Below are positions 9,673 through 20,673 of a stretch of 64,000 nucleotides of DNA, in pieces. Origin of the DNA: Thereva unica (lineage: Eukaryota; Arthropoda; Insecta; Diptera; Therevidae). The translations under genes were made by a program, and so were the position numbers. The first letter of the stretch is position 1; the number at the start of each line of letters is the position of its first letter. The stretch lies in contig OX465282.1 of NCBI GenBank assembly GCA_949987705.1, forward strand, positions 62,617,922 through 62,681,921. The letters run 5' to 3'. Under the pieces are notes generated by a model. The model searched no databases, had not been told where the DNA came from, and worked only from the letters and a program-made list of their open reading frames with translations.

Positions 9673-12046
9673 ATGGAAGAACAAAAAGTGTGGCAAAAAG
9701 AGGAAATATCAGAACTTATTGCGGAACTTGAATTATTGCCTGCACTTTGGGATACGACCAAATCAGATTATCACGATAGAATAGAAAGAAATGACGCCTA
9801 TATTAAACTAGCGGAACATTTTAAAACGAATAAAAAGGAAATCGTGCGCAAGTTGCATAATTTACGAAATCAATTCAATAACGAGTTAAAAAAAGCGAGA
9901 GCAAAAAAGTCGGGACAAGGTGCTAAAGAAACTTATGTTTCTAAATGGTCGTATTTTCAATCTTGGCTGTTTTTAGAACCAAGCTGCACTGCTCGAACTG
10001 CAATTGGAAATTTGGTAAGTAAAACTAGCAATATTTTATTTTTTTTTAATTTGGTTTATTTAAAAATATGTTTTATATAATACAAAAAACAAATGGTTTA
10101 TAAAAATTTGTATTGCCAAGGCACTTCTCCTTCTGGAGATACAAAGTATTCTTCAAATTCCCTTCTAATTTCGTTAGCATTAATAGAGTAATTGTTAGTC
10201 CCTTGCTGACTAAGTGGTAGAAGATTTTCTTTCGGCATCTCGTCATTATTCCTCCAATTTCCAGGTATTATATTTCCTGTAGAAATATCTTCTTTATCTA
10301 ACGCACCTGGAGAAATATAATGATTTTCTGCTGATTTTTGAGACATTATAAAATTATGTAAATAGCAAATAGCTAATACAACAAAATCGATTCGTTCCAG
10401 TTTCAAATTAATAGGCCTCCTTAGTATTCTGAAGACAGTTGCCAAAATACCAAATACGCTTTCCACCATCCTCCTGGCACGGGAAATTCTATAATTAAAA
10501 ATCCTTTTCGTAGTTTGCGACTGATATGGGTATGGCTTCATTAAAAATTCACGTAAGGGGAAGGCATCATCCGCAATGACTACGTAAGGTACAGGACTTG
10601 TTTTTCCTGGTAAAGCCGCACATGGAAGTTTCTTCATTTCGCTTTCCAAGAATGATGAAATACCACTTTTAGCAAACACGCCACCATCAGAAACTCTACC
10701 ATTGCATCCTGCAGATGCAATAATAAATTTGTAATTGGCATCTACTAATGCCATCAAAACAATACTCTTTCGTCCTTTATAATTATAAAAGAAACTTCCA
10801 CTATTAGGTGGCGATTCAATAGTTATGTGTTTGCCATCTAGGCTGCCAACGCACCTTGGAAAATGCCATTTACGTTCATATTCCTTACTTATATCAATCC
10901 ATTGCTGCTCTGAAGAGGGTACCTGAAAGCATGAGAAAGTTTATACATTAAGATAGTATTGCAGTCTATGCAAATTATAAATAAAAAAGAACCAAGAACC
11001 AAGAAGAATATAGGTAGTGAAATCAATAAATATTAATTTTCTACAAAAAAAAAAAAACAATTAGAATAGCCGAATATGAATGGGCGTCCGAAGTAGTTCA
11101 AGTAGAAATCAAGAAGCGGTTGTGTCTAAGGTGAAGTTACAATATAGGAAGAAAGATATAAAAACTTCTGTACGTGTACTTAGTAGTTCTGGGGAGCATT
11201 CAATAGAATACAACTAATTTTAAAAAACGTGTCAAATTCTCTAGTAAAAAACTTAGGTTTTTAGCCCTGAAAAGGAGGACTAAATTGAACTTGATATGCG
11301 CTTCCAAATAACTTGTTACTTTCCTTATAGACTTGTCTTCGAGAAGAAAAAATGGTATAAAAATACCTCGCCAACTAGCCTATTAAGTATAATTAAATGC
11401 GAAAATCTGATTGAGACTAGTTTAAGGTCTCCTCTGTTTTATAATTTCATAATAATTCTTTATCCTTTTGTAGCCTCGTAAACCGACAACGGATGCGCTG
11501 CCAAATGAAGAAGAATTTACCGAGACTACTCAAGTAAATTCAGCAAAAAAACACATAAACTCATTTGTAACAGTGTCTACAAATACAAAACATGTACGAA
11601 CTCCCCTGATAAAGGAAGGAACTACGTCGGCAATCGCTTCGAAATCTTTGCAGAATCCTTTGCTCGAGAAGGCAGCTGCAACACTCTCACGAGAGGATGA
11701 TCTGTATGATGTGTTCGGAACGTATGTTGCTGCAGAAATTAGGAATATGCCAACCGAATTATTAAGAAGAAAATTGAAAAGAAAAATTCAAGAAGCCATA
11801 CTTGAAGTCAGCATAGAAGGGGATGCCTATGTGTTATCAGATAACGACAGTGCTTCTAATCAACATGTGTATGGAGTGGCTCCTACACCACATTCGGAAG
11901 GTACTATCTCCTTGATACAACATAACACTGAGACGATTTCATCACAAACGGTAACTGGAAATGACGATCAAAATCAAATCACGTCTTTTCAATTCGATGA
12001 ATTAAACAATACAGATTTTCAATTTACATTACACTCACCTGCATAA
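9673..12046 (+). CDS. Harbinger #2 MADF/BESS DNA-binding protein, two exons
   Basis: Exon 1 is 9673-10014 and exon 2 is 11474-12046, joined in phase across a 1459 bp GT-AG intron; total 304 residues. Exon 1 holds a MADF (Myb/SANT-like) domain, residues about 15-100: ELIAELELLPALWDTTKSDY, VRKLHNLRNQFNNELKK and SKWSYFQSW. Exon 2 holds a BESS-like motif (YDVFGTYVAAEIRNM, then a basic helix). The product should bind element ends or transcriptional sites and assist the transposase. The intron contains exon 3 of the transposase on the opposite strand, and the last 8 bases of this gene overlap transposase exon 2. No disabling change seen. I chose ATG 9673 because the upstream frame has no domain content. 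Confidence 0.85.
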
Positions 12047-12526
12047 AGTCTTGCAAACTTTCAATTAAAGCTTTGGATACCTCAAATACAATATTGCTAA
12101 TAGTATATTTAGGAATCCGGAAATGGTAACTTAAACTTTGGAACGAATCTCCTGGAAAAGTCATATTTGTTTTAGAAAATCATTTAAAGAATTTTTTTTA
12201 TTTTTGTGAAGAAATAAAGATTTTAAGTTTTCGTAATTTTACTGTTTTATTATAAAATAACACTTACCTGATGCAAAGTATCTTAAAGTGACGGCCAGCC
12301 GCTCTTGCACAGAAATTGCCTTCCGAAAATGAGTATTTTTTTTCTGGACAATTGGTGCAATTCTTGAGACAAGCTCTTCGAAATCACTTGCTGTCATCCA
12401 TAAAAAATTACGCATTTGCATGGGATCTTCTATCAAGAGCTCGGACATAATTTGTTGGAATGCTCCACACTTATCCCTTTTTAAAAACCACTTTTTCACC
12501 CAAACACGTGTTTGCTTTTTATTCAT
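10098..12526 (-). CDS. Harbinger #2 DDE transposase, three exons
   Basis: Exons 12268-12526, 12039-12151 and 10098-10922 join in phase with GT-AG borders and give 398 residues with no stop. N-terminus: WVKKWFLKRDKCGAFQQIM and FLWMTASDFEELVSRIAP, the usual PIF/Harbinger helical region; SVQERLAVTLRYFASGDSF spans the first join. Catalytic words are GSLDGKHI (D), VIADDAFPL (D) and RMVESVFGILA (E), all present. Length is normal for HARBI1-like enzymes. With the MADF partner and perfect TIRs this looks like an element that could still be, or recently was, active; expression cannot be judged here. Confidence 0.9.
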
Positions 12527-13016
12527 TACTTCATTATTTTGTGAGTTTAATAATATTATAGCAGCGGCAGCTAATCTTTTTTTTTGTTGGTTTCATTTTA
12601 AAGTTATAATTTTATTTTAAAATTTATTTAAAATCACATGTGAAAAGTACGAATCTTTTTATGCAACTGAAAAATGAATATGTATACATACACTTCCGTA
12701 AGTTGAATATATTCGAATAATAGTGTAAACTGATTGGACAGAAGCATTTATAAATTCACATTGAATTTTATTCGTTGCAAAACTCACAAGAACATTTTCG
12801 CTATATGTAAACGCTTCTGCAATTTTTACGTAGAATTTTATCTATAATGTAAACTATTCTGAATTATATTCAGTGAATTTATTCCGGAATATTTTTAAGC
12901 TCTTGTTCTAGGAATAAATGTACGTAACTTTGTGTCGAGATGTAAACGCTTATGAACTATGATAGATTCATTCCTGTAATAAATTCGGCGAATAAATTCT
13001 AGATGTAAACCCCGCC

Positions 13017-14280
13017 TAACAGAAGTAATTCCTAGCATTAATGTGAGTAAGGAAAAGATAGAGCAGTTTAAAAATGAAATTGAGAAAGACGAAATCTTAA
13101 AAGAATTAAAAGGGATGATTAATCAAGGATGGCCTAAGAACAAGAGAATGGTACCAGAATACTTAAAGGTGTTCTGGAAGTACAGGAATGACCTATTTGT
13201 AGAGGATAATATCATTTTCTTAAATGAAAGAATTTTTGTTCCAACAACAATGAGATTAGAAATGTTAAAACAATTACATGTGTCACACGGTGGGATAGAG
13301 AAAACAAAAAGACGGGCCAGAACGCAAATCTATTGGCCAAACATAAATGATGATATTGAGAAATGATAACTAATTGTAAGGTGTGTCAAAAATATCGAGC
13401 TGCAAATACCAAACAGCCTTTAATAAATGATGAAATTCCGGATGGTCCCTTAAGGAAAATTAGATTGATATGGGGTTCACACTGACGCCCAAAACATGTT
13501 TTAGAAAGCTCTGCAAGTTTCGGCTCAAAACAGGGTAAAACATAGATATAATGGAAATAAGTGGAAAAAATTACCTTATAGTAGGAGATTACTGTTCAAA
13601 GTATTTGGAGATAGCTCCGATTGTTAAAAAGACAGCAGGAATGATTCTAAACAAATTAGAAAATATGTTTTCAATATATGGAATACCAACAGAAATTATC
13701 GCAGACAACGTACCTTGCTCATCAAGTGAATTCATGAATTTTGTGAGTAAACATGATATTAAAGTAAGTACAAGTAGTCCTCATTACCCCAAATCAAACG
13801 GACTAGCCGAGAGATTTGTTCAAGTAGCGAAAAAATTAATAATGAAGTGTGCAGAAGATAAAAGTAGTTTATGGCTAGCATTGTTAGAATACAGAAATAC
13901 CCCAATACCAAACTCAGACATATCTCCCGTAGAAATAATGATGGGCAGGAAAACTCGCACTTTGATACCGGGGAGGGAAGAGTTTTACAGTAGTAAGGAA
14001 ATAATGGAGAAGGTAAAACCGATACTAGTAAGTAATAATGCTAGAAACAAAAAGTATTACGATAGGAACGCCAAACCAGGCGTAGGTTTTGAAAAGGGAG
14101 AAAAGATATGATTACGAGATGCTAAAGACAAGCGTTGGGCCACAGCGAAAATAGTTGACTGACATGACACACCACGGTCTTATTTAGTTGAAACTGAACT
14201 GGGTAATATTGTACGTAGAAACACTAGTTTCTTAATAAAATGGAGAGGTGATTGAAAACCAGAGTTGTTGATGTTGTTCG
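13017..14280 (+). pseudogene. Gypsy A integrase
   Basis: 13043-13366 holds the zinc-binding H2C2 domain (LKQLHVSHGGIEKTKRRART, then IYWPNINDDIEK). About 75 bp of foreign-looking sequence interrupts before the core near 13480-13545. 13551-14108 holds the rve core: GDYCSKYLEI (near the first D), EIIADNVP (second D) and SNGLAERFVQ (E). After a stop at 14109 a C-terminal stretch continues with further stops. The enzyme would insert element cDNA; this copy cannot work. Confidence 0.85.
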
Positions 14281-14298
14281 CCTTGTTCATTAGTCATA

Positions 14299-14505
14299 GA
14301 AATAAATGAATATATGAGTTTTTGCATTTGAATTGAAGTGTAATTGAAATTAAAAAGTAAAGTTTAAATAGTTTGATTGTAATCGATACGTTCGTAAGTC
14401 TTAAAAATAAATGAAAATCTGAATTTTTATAGTTGAATTAAAATGTAACGTAATTAATTAGACAGTAACGTTTAAATAATTTGATTATAATTAATATAGC
14501 ATTAA
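14299..14505 (+). repeat. Imperfect ~103 bp tandem duplication in gypsy A 3' region
   Basis: 14299-14401 and 14402-14505 align: both run AAATAAATGAA...GTTTAAATA(G/A)TTTGATT...AAT, with scattered substitutions. Confidence 0.6.
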
Positions 14506-14528
14506 TTACTAAAAGTAAAAGTGGGAAA

Positions 14529-14663
14529 TGTAGTGAGAAGTACGTCACTGCATCTCTCTCTCTCTAATAAGTTCTAATCTAGGCTCAAGTGATATGTTAT
14601 GATCAGTAATAAAACAGAAGTTAACTTGAGTGGTCGTGTTATTTATTACTCAAGAACACTACA
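14529..14663 (+). repeat. 3' LTR of gypsy A (135 bp)
   Basis: Starts TGTAGTG and ends CACTACA, directly preceded by a purine-rich tract (AAAAGTAAAAGTGGGAAA, 14511-14528) that would prime plus-strand synthesis. The short length fits Mag-group LTRs. No 5' partner in the window. Confidence 0.75.
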
Positions 14664-14730
14664 GTACCTCTTTTAAATATTTCTACCTCAGAAATTTGTG
14701 GCAACATTGTTGTTAACATTCTTGAACTGT

Positions 14731-15195
14731 GCACTGAGGGAAAAATAGTTGACCTTTTATACAAAAACTTCCCAAAAATTTGATGGACAACATCGTAATA
14801 TCCTTGCTAAAGTAATAATTTATAAAGAGTACGAATATCAATGTTATCCTGACCATTTTAAAATTACTACCGAAAAATTTCAAAAGTTATTAGAAGATAT
14901 TTTTGAAATATTTCCTTCTGAAGAATCGGTTATGTGCCTTTATTTTACACCTTATGACAAAAGTACTCATAAAAACGCTCCTGGGAAACTTTGGGATCAT
15001 TTGAAACAAAAATTTGGCAAAATTGAAAAATCGAGAACTTCCGTACTTACACCAACTGAAGTAGTAGAGCCCCGGACACTTGAAAAAATCGAGTTTTTAA
15101 AAAAATATTTTGAGCCTTGGGATAAAATTCGAGAAATCTGGAACGAAACTAGATCTTACAGATACTCGATTTTAAGAAATTACAAACTTAAATGA
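14731..15195 (+). pseudogene. Truncated copy of the CACTGAG-element gene
   Basis: GCACTGAGGGAAAAATA near 14733 matches the start of the larger copy at 18537. The frame from 14749 gives ILAKVIIYKEYEYQCYPDHF, IFEIFPSEESVMCLYFTP and FEPWDKIREIWNETRSY, which aligns with 19345-19860 of the intact gene (IVKIFPSEDESTYYVP, ITPWKETAVLRLKE). The first exon and much of the 5' region are missing and a frameshift near 15180 precedes a break by a Harbinger-like fragment. Function unknown; see the intact copy. Confidence 0.65.
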
Positions 15196-15425
15196 AATCT
15201 TTAAAGAGCCCCGTAAACGATCAATAATATTGTCAATACGGCTCTCAATAATATTGACTAGGCGCATTGAAAGGGCATATTGACCGTTTACCAGGGGTTC
15301 AAACGTATTGTCAATTTATTGAAGCATATTGATAGAAATTTTGATTGAAGTGCATTGACGCGAGGCATATTGATGCACGCATTGACGTTTACAAGGTTTA
15401 TTGGTCAATATTTTGTTAGTCTTAA

Positions 15426-15803
15426 GGCGACTCTTCACCGATATTTGGTTGAAAATCAATTTTTTGACGAATTTTTTTTTATTGCATATTCTGATAGAGT
15501 AGACTTTTCTAAATTATGTAGCGTTTTCACATTTAAAAAAAAAATTTATAACATAGTTTTTTCGTGTTTTTTCAATAGCGCGCACAGGCGGGGATATTAC
15601 TCCGAGCGTCGCGCGAAGACGTAGAGGAAAAAATTCGCGTGCAAGGAGCTCGGATGTTTATTAACAAAAATGTTGCTTAAAATTTTTTTTACCAACAATT
15701 GATTGTGCTTTTGTTTTTTACTCGATAACAACTATTCGGACACAAAATTTCATCTAAATCGGTATAGCGGTTCAGATTTTAGCCATCTCAGTGAAGAGTC
15801 CCC
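15426..15803. mobile_element. MITE with TTAA target duplication
   Basis: Ends GGCGACTCTTCACCGA and (reverse complement of right end) GGGGACTCTTCACTGA, with TTAA on both sides (15422-15425, 15804-15807). TTAA duplication and short TIR suit a piggyBac- or Kolobok-driven non-autonomous element. No coding capacity. Confidence 0.75.
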
Positions 15804-15828
15804 TTAACTCGGACGTCGTACAGGCAAA

Positions 15829-16181
15829 ATGTCTGACGCACAAAAAGAAAATTCCGACGCGGAGCGAGAGTTTAAAATGTTGTTCATAAATTTATATCGT
15901 GATTGCCCAGAACTGTGGAATGTGAAATCGAAAGATTATTTCAACGTAAATAAAAAAAAAAACATTTCTCAGCAAAAAATAGTTAGCGCTAATTCAATTC
16001 AACCCAGATTTCACAGTAGATTAGAGAAAAAACTTAACATTTTACGCACCAATTTCAACAAAGACTTCAAGGCTGTAGAAAATGCGAAGTGGTCAGGTGC
16101 ATCAACCAACGAGATCGAGGTATTTCGATGAAATGTTGTTTATAAAGGACCAACTAGAAATATCAGAAACTGAAAGTTCAG
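15829..16181 (+). pseudogene. MADF-domain protein exon
   Basis: Starts MSDAQKENSDAEREFKML; MADF words are FINLYRDCPELWNVKSKDYF, KLNILRTNFNKDFKAV and, after a one-base frameshift near 16118, RYFDEMLFIKDQL. It ends at a GT donor (GAG|GTAAGT, about 16182). The second exon is not found because BEL/Pao sequence follows. Likely the DNA-binding partner gene of a Harbinger element. Confidence 0.7.
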
Positions 16182-17145
16182 AGGTAAGTAAAATTCAAGT
16201 ACACTTATTCATATTTTTTTATTTAGAAACTTTGACCACATTAATGTGTGGACACAATAGCATAATGTGGTAAATGCGGCAAAGTACAAAGTGGAAATTT
16301 TAATTCAATAACGACTTAAGTTACGTGTGTTTTAATTAGTGCTGTTATTACTGTAAACATTTATTTTGCCATGAAACTGACCCAGCAGAGGAGTGGTGAA
16401 ATCATCCCTTGTTTTCTTTGCTCCTATACTCGAGTTGCCTCTGCTCCTTTGAAGCTGCAAACTAGGTTATGTTCCCTGTCGCCATGAACGTTCTTCGATA
16501 GTACCAGTGTCGAGGTGATCGGCAATGCATCGGTCGATGAGGCAGCAGAAAAAGGGACCACAGGGGTCAAGTAGAAGAAGCAAAGAAGGAAAAAAAAGAC
16601 ACTTGTCGACAAGAAGAAGAAGAGGACGATGCCGCCTACCGCGCAAATATAATCGAGAAAAATTATTAGTTCTTAAAAAAGGAGAGAGTGGCAAATTAAC
16701 TAAAGAAAAAATTGTTTTGTTTTTGTTTAACATAAAAAACGTTGTGTTTTATTATTGTTCGAAGCCAGCCACCTTTCTGTCGTGCCGCGACAGTTTTATT
16801 CTTTATTAGCCAGCTTTATTCTTATTAGCCAACTTTATTATTGGATTGCCGCGAAGCTTTTGCCAGCTTCATTAAGAATAATTACACAATTTTTGCCAGG
16901 AAGGAGTTATTCTTCAATTTGTCAGCCTTTATTGTCAACAATTCCGACCAAGGACAACTTATCCTTGTTTTGCCAGAAAGGAATTTTGGTCTACTGGAAA
17001 GGAGGAGAAATTATCGTCGTTGGAACCGTCACATTGCAGCCGACAGAAAGTTCATCAAGTACGTGCTGAATTTCCTCAGGGGACATAAGTCGTCATCACA
17101 TAGCAGCCAGTATTATTAGCTACACTCCAGCCATATCGTCTCATC

Positions 17146-18536
17146 ATGTCGCCAAGAAGAGAAAAACGTCAGGGAGATTCGCCAGCAAAGGTTAGTAAAG
17201 AGTTTGATAAGCATGTGCATGAAACCTCTAGTGAATTGAACAATACAGTCATACCCAAAAACAACGACAAAAACTCAGTGACAATGAAGGAATTGATGGA
17301 GAACATGAGAAAAATGCAAGTTGAAATGATAGATGATGGTGCCATGTACGCCCAAGACATCGGGTTTAAACATACAAAATCAAATGTTCGAGTTTACTTC
17401 CACACCAAATGAGCCAGTTATGACATTAACGCCGAATAAGATGGAATCGGGTAAAAATTGTATGACTTACCGCGCTTTGGCGGAAATATAGAAGAGCGGC
17501 CGTTGGTCGTGACAAGTTTGGAAGAAACAACTAAAGCATATCAATGGGCGCATCCAGCGCACTTAGCGGAAAAGCCGCTTAGCTGAACAGCACAGCGTAA
17601 AAAGTAACTCAGCGATGTGAGTCGGCTGGATGGGTAGCTAAGTTAAAATTTATTTTGACAGCTAAATTTTTTTTTCTATTTTAAATAACATCAATTCACT
17701 ATCGCTGAGCTACTTAGCATAAAATTTTTACGCTGAGAAATTTGCCAGCCGCTGAGCTAAGCTGCTTAGTTCAGCTAGCCATCCAACGAGCTCAGCACTT
17801 AGCCGCTACTCAGCCGCTGAGTGTGCTGGATGCGCCCAATATTCGAGTTTAGAAAACCTAATAAAGCTTCAAAAAGGTTTATATGGCGAAGCTAGGGAAA
17901 GTGTGCAGTATTTATTAATTCATCCATAAAACGTAATGAAAGTAATAGAACAGCTGTAATTAAGGTACGGTGGACCAGAAAAACTGATTAGGTTACAGAT
18001 ACATAGATAAAGTTAAAGAAATATCTACAATAGGTGAAAATAAGTTGGAATTGATAGTTCCATTAGCTACAAAGCTAAATAATTTAGTGGGCTTTCTGGA
18101 GGCAGCCAAAGCAGGTCAGCACTTAGGGAATCCAGTGCTATTGGATGAATTAATAAATAAACTACCAATGTCAAAACGATTAGAGTGGGCTCAATATGCC
18201 ACATGGCTTGAGTTTTACCCCACCATCAAAGATTTCAGCTGCTGGCTGAAAAATATTTCCAAGCTTATCATAGGGACACAGGATAATTTGGGAAGCCAAC
18301 GCGGACGGGGAGCTGACAGGCATAGCAACACAGTCCTACATGCAGCAAGTGACAGCCAAATAGAACGAGTTCGATGTGTGGTTTGCCAAGAAACCCATTG
18401 GATGCCAGTATGCGTCAGATGTATGCAAATGTCAGCCGCGGGCAGATGGAAGATAGTTAAATCAAAAAGTTTATGCTTCTCGTGTCTCCGCCCAGGGCAC
18501 AGCATCTACAACTGCAAAAGAAAGAAAATATGTGCA
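17146..18536 (+). pseudogene. BEL/Pao gag
   Basis: Starts MSPRREKRQGDSPAKV; later blocks across frameshifts are LEETTKAYQ, then after the MITE YSSLENLIKLQKGLYGEARE, KLNNLVGFLEAAKAGQHLGN and LLDELINKLPMSKRLEWAQY, the signature of the BEL/Pao gag (DUF1759-type) region. Two Cys-rich zinc-knuckle-like motifs follow (CVVCQETH and CFSCLRPGHSIYNC). Stops at 17410 and in the 17900s plus the MITE kill it. The protein would form the virus-like particle. Confidence 0.85.
17546..17837. mobile_element. 292 bp MITE with AAT TSD
   Basis: GGGCGCATCCAGCGCACTTAGC at the left pairs with GTGTGCTGGATGCGCCC at the right; AAT flanks both ends (17543-17545, 17838-17840). Both halves are rich in the words GCTGAGC/GCTTAGC in opposite orientation. 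Removing it joins the BEL gag words TKAYQ and YSSLENL. Confidence 0.85.
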
Positions 18537-18929
18537 CTGAGAGAAAAAATACTTTTATATCAACAACTTTTATTTGTTAAGAAACTGTTAAAAAAAATCG
18601 TTATTCTAAAAGAAAAAATTGTTATATCAAGAATATTTTTTTTAATTCAATCACATTTTTATTGTAAATACTACAATGAGGCTTTTATAATAGTACTTCA
18701 ACAGCGCCGAAATTGTTGAGGATTCAAAGGATGAACCAGTCTTTCCTAACAGACGAAATTGTTGTCATCAATAACTTCGTTTTTGAATCGGAGTTTCAAA
18801 AGCGCGCGTTGTTGATTCAACAATGTATATTGTTGTTTTAATATATAAAACTGTAAATCTATATGAGCAAGCATTAAAAAAAAGCACGCTCATTTAGACT
18901 TGTGCAGTGAAACGTGAAAGGTGATAAAA

Positions 18930-20555
18930 ATGTCTAAGGAAAATTCAATTTCCTTTTATAGTGAAAATTATTTAGTAAATTGTGTGGAACTTAGTGAAGA
19001 AATTTTAAACTTGTATTTGGAATGGGGGCTCTCTATTAATTCGAAAGAAATTTTAACAATGCTTCACACTCATGACATTGAAAATATTTTTAATAAAAGA
19101 GAGCTTATGGGCGAAAAGGTTAAATTTAGATATAATCTTCAAAAATGGCGCCAAGAAAATCAAGTAAGGTTTTATTTTATATTATTTGGTTTCTTATTTT
19201 TTAATTTATACTTTGAAGTGTGAGTTATTATCTTGCTGCGCGACTGACAAAACTCTCAGCGATATTAGGAGATGGCTGTCCTAGTGTAATTCACCTTCAT
19301 CTCCAGCATCATCACCATCAGAAACGTGCTCTACATCGTGGAATATGGAAGAAATCCTACTAAAAACAGTGGTGGGCAAGAACCTTTTAGATAACTATAA
19401 ATCTAAAAATGTTCTATATGTGTCAGAACAAACAGCAATTGTTAGAATCATAGTGGATTATTTTTATTTTAATAAAATAAAAATGGATCCCACAACAATG
19501 GCGAAAGTTTCAAAAGAAATTGTCAAGATCTTTCCATCCGAGGACGAATCGACATATTATGTTCCCCGTAAAGACAAAAAGCATCCTTCAGGGAAAATTT
19601 ATGATAGGTATTTCAACACTGCGCATAAAAGAAAAGAAAAAATGGCACCAGAAACATCAACCAAAAAACCACATATTGAAGCTAAAAATGATGAATTATC
19701 AAATAACTTAGATCTTCAATCAAAAAAAGCTTGGTTAAAACATAACTTCCCTGCTGATATTATAACACCATGGAAAGAAACCGCTGTTCTTCGACTGAAG
19801 GAAATTAAAGAAGGTATAGATATCTTGAAAGTATGGCCTAGATACAAGGACCCTAATGGATTTGAGTTAATTGAGGTGGAATTCGAAATAATTTTTCCAG
19901 AAAAAAGAAATAAATTACTCGAAAAAATTGACTTGATGATAGAAAGTTGTGAGAAAGCTTTTTTTCCTCATTCTATAAAAGATAAATTATATTTACAATA
20001 CTACGAGAAAATTAAAACATCGGATTTACAAACAGGTACAAAAATACTTTCATTAAAATGTAGGTACTATATAATTAATTTTATCACATACATTTTTCCA
20101 GATACAAAACATTTTTATTTTTTTTACTTACTACATGCAATTACATAATATTACCGCCACGCATCAATAGAACATCAAAACCAATATCCGATGCCCAGAG
20201 GGATATGATAATACATATAACAAATTTAAGCAACTATAAAAATATAGAAGATAAATTAAAAGAGTCTGCTATAAAAGATAATTTAAAAATACAACCGAAG
20301 GTATTGGTTATTGGCAATTCAATTGAAGTTTTAGAGGAGTTTTACGTATATCTTGATGGGATAAGGTATAGAGTTCCTACGTTACTTAGGGCAATAGATT
20401 TGGTCATCAAAATTTGTGTGGTCTTTAATATAAAATATTCCAAAAAAAGCAAATATGTTGGGTTGGTTTTTCAAGAATATATCTATGAACTGCATTCCGA
20501 TGAACAAATTCCAAAAATTCGAACAGTTATAAATAAATTAAATAATGCCAAATAA
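18930..20555 (+). CDS. Intact three-exon gene, conserved arthropod protein of unknown function
   Basis: Exons 18930-19163, 19285-20063 and 20102-20555 join in phase with GT-AG borders; 488 residues, no stop. Exon 1 resembles a SAM-type helical bundle (LSEEILNLYLEWGLSINSKE, HDIENIFNKRELMGEKVKF). Exon 2 starts with a Ser/Pro-rich linker (SPSSPASSPSETCSTS) and has the block IVKIFPSEDESTYYVP shared with the truncated copy at 14749, then a basic linker and the ITPWKETAVLRLKE block. Exon 3 holds PKVLVIGNSIEVLEEFYVYL and YVGLVFQEYIYEL. I recall similar multi-copy insect proteins but no named function. SAM likeness is weak. It may be the accessory protein of a DNA transposon. Confidence 0.7.
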
Positions 20556-20673
20556 AACAATTTTATCAAAAACATCCTCACATGTTTGCTCGATTTGTGA
20601 TGATCAGTTCATTTCATCGGAAAATTTACTAAAACACCTTAAAGATTTACATAAAACTCGTAATACCTATAGT
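20545..20673 (+). pseudogene. C2H2 zinc-finger reading frame, cut by an LTR
   Basis: The ATG at 20545 lies inside the last codons of the 488-residue gene (11 bp overlap). The frame reads SSHVCSICDDQFISSENLLK then HLKDLH, one C2H2 finger (C-x2-C-x12-H-x4-H), before the LTR at 20674 interrupts. The remainder is not in the window as far as I can see. An N-terminal C2H2 finger ahead of a long protein is known in some KDZ/Plavaka-type transposases (speculative link). Confidence 0.5.

Larger units (their letters stand above)
7704..13016. mobile_element. PIF/Harbinger transposon #2, with an apparently intact gene pair
   Basis: The ends GGCGGGGTTTACATCT and AGATGTAAACCCCGCC are perfect inverse copies, flanked by TAA on both sides (7701-7703, 13017-13019), the classic TWA target of PIF/Harbinger. 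Inside are a MADF/BESS protein gene (plus) and a DDE transposase (minus) whose third exon lies within the intron of the former. Both ends carry repeated AATGTAAAC motifs. A LINE fragment near 9018-9440 is a later or co-captured insert. 12527-13016 is 5' region of the transposase and holds no gene. Confidence 0.92.
1..14663 (+). mobile_element. Element A: decayed Mag-like Ty3/gypsy retrotransposon, in five pieces
   Basis: The pieces are 1-1088, 3607-3953, 6854-6919, 7538-7703 and 13017-14663. Read together they give the gypsy order protease, reverse transcriptase, RNase H, zinc-binding integrase, integrase core and 3' LTR. The RT wording (VSNIVVVEKPDKTRICLDP, SVLDMKDGYWQIKL) and the very short LTR match the Mag group (inference from family knowledge). 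Each break resumes in the same gypsy sentence on the far side of an insert, which fixes insert borders and TSDs. Several frameshifts and stops make it non-functional. The 5' LTR and gag lie outside the window. Confidence 0.85.
15200..16340. mobile_element. Harbinger-like fragment with MADF gene, 3' part lost
   Basis: From about 15200 the sequence begins AGCCCCGTAAACGATC and shows many copies of the word (C/G)ATATTGA(C/T), typical subterminal repeats, then a MADF-type reading frame on plus. It is cut by a TTAA MITE and then by the BEL/Pao element; I find no matching right end. Assignment to Harbinger rests on the MADF partner-type gene and is tentative. Confidence 0.5.
16340..18536 (+). mobile_element. 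BEL/Pao retrotransposon, 5' part
   Basis: A GC-richer, LTR/leader-like segment (about 16340-17145, LTR edges not resolved) precedes a gag frame with BEL/Pao wording. The element is cut by a MITE at 17546 and ends abruptly at the CACTGAG element (18537). No pol seen in the window. Confidence 0.75.
18537..20673 (+). mobile_element. CACTGAG-ended element carrying a two-frame gene cassette
   Basis: Interrupts the BEL gag at CACTGAGAGAAAAAATA, the same end word found at 14733. It contains an intact spliced gene and, overlapping its last bases, the start of a C2H2 zinc-finger frame. Its right end is cut off by an LTR at 20674. A CACT(A/G) start recalls CMC (CACTA/Mirage/Chapaev) DNA transposons, but no transposase core is visible, so the class is inference. 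The 18537-18929 leader has repeated GAAATTGTTG words and no gene. Confidence 0.55.

Noticed and set aside
15540..15660. Possible rRNA-like GC-rich block
   Set aside because: Too short and bounded by a TTAA MITE; no rRNA motif seen.
16424..17119. Overlapping open frames on both strands (62-104 codons)
   Set aside because: They fall in the LTR/leader of the BEL/Pao element and have no recognisable domain.
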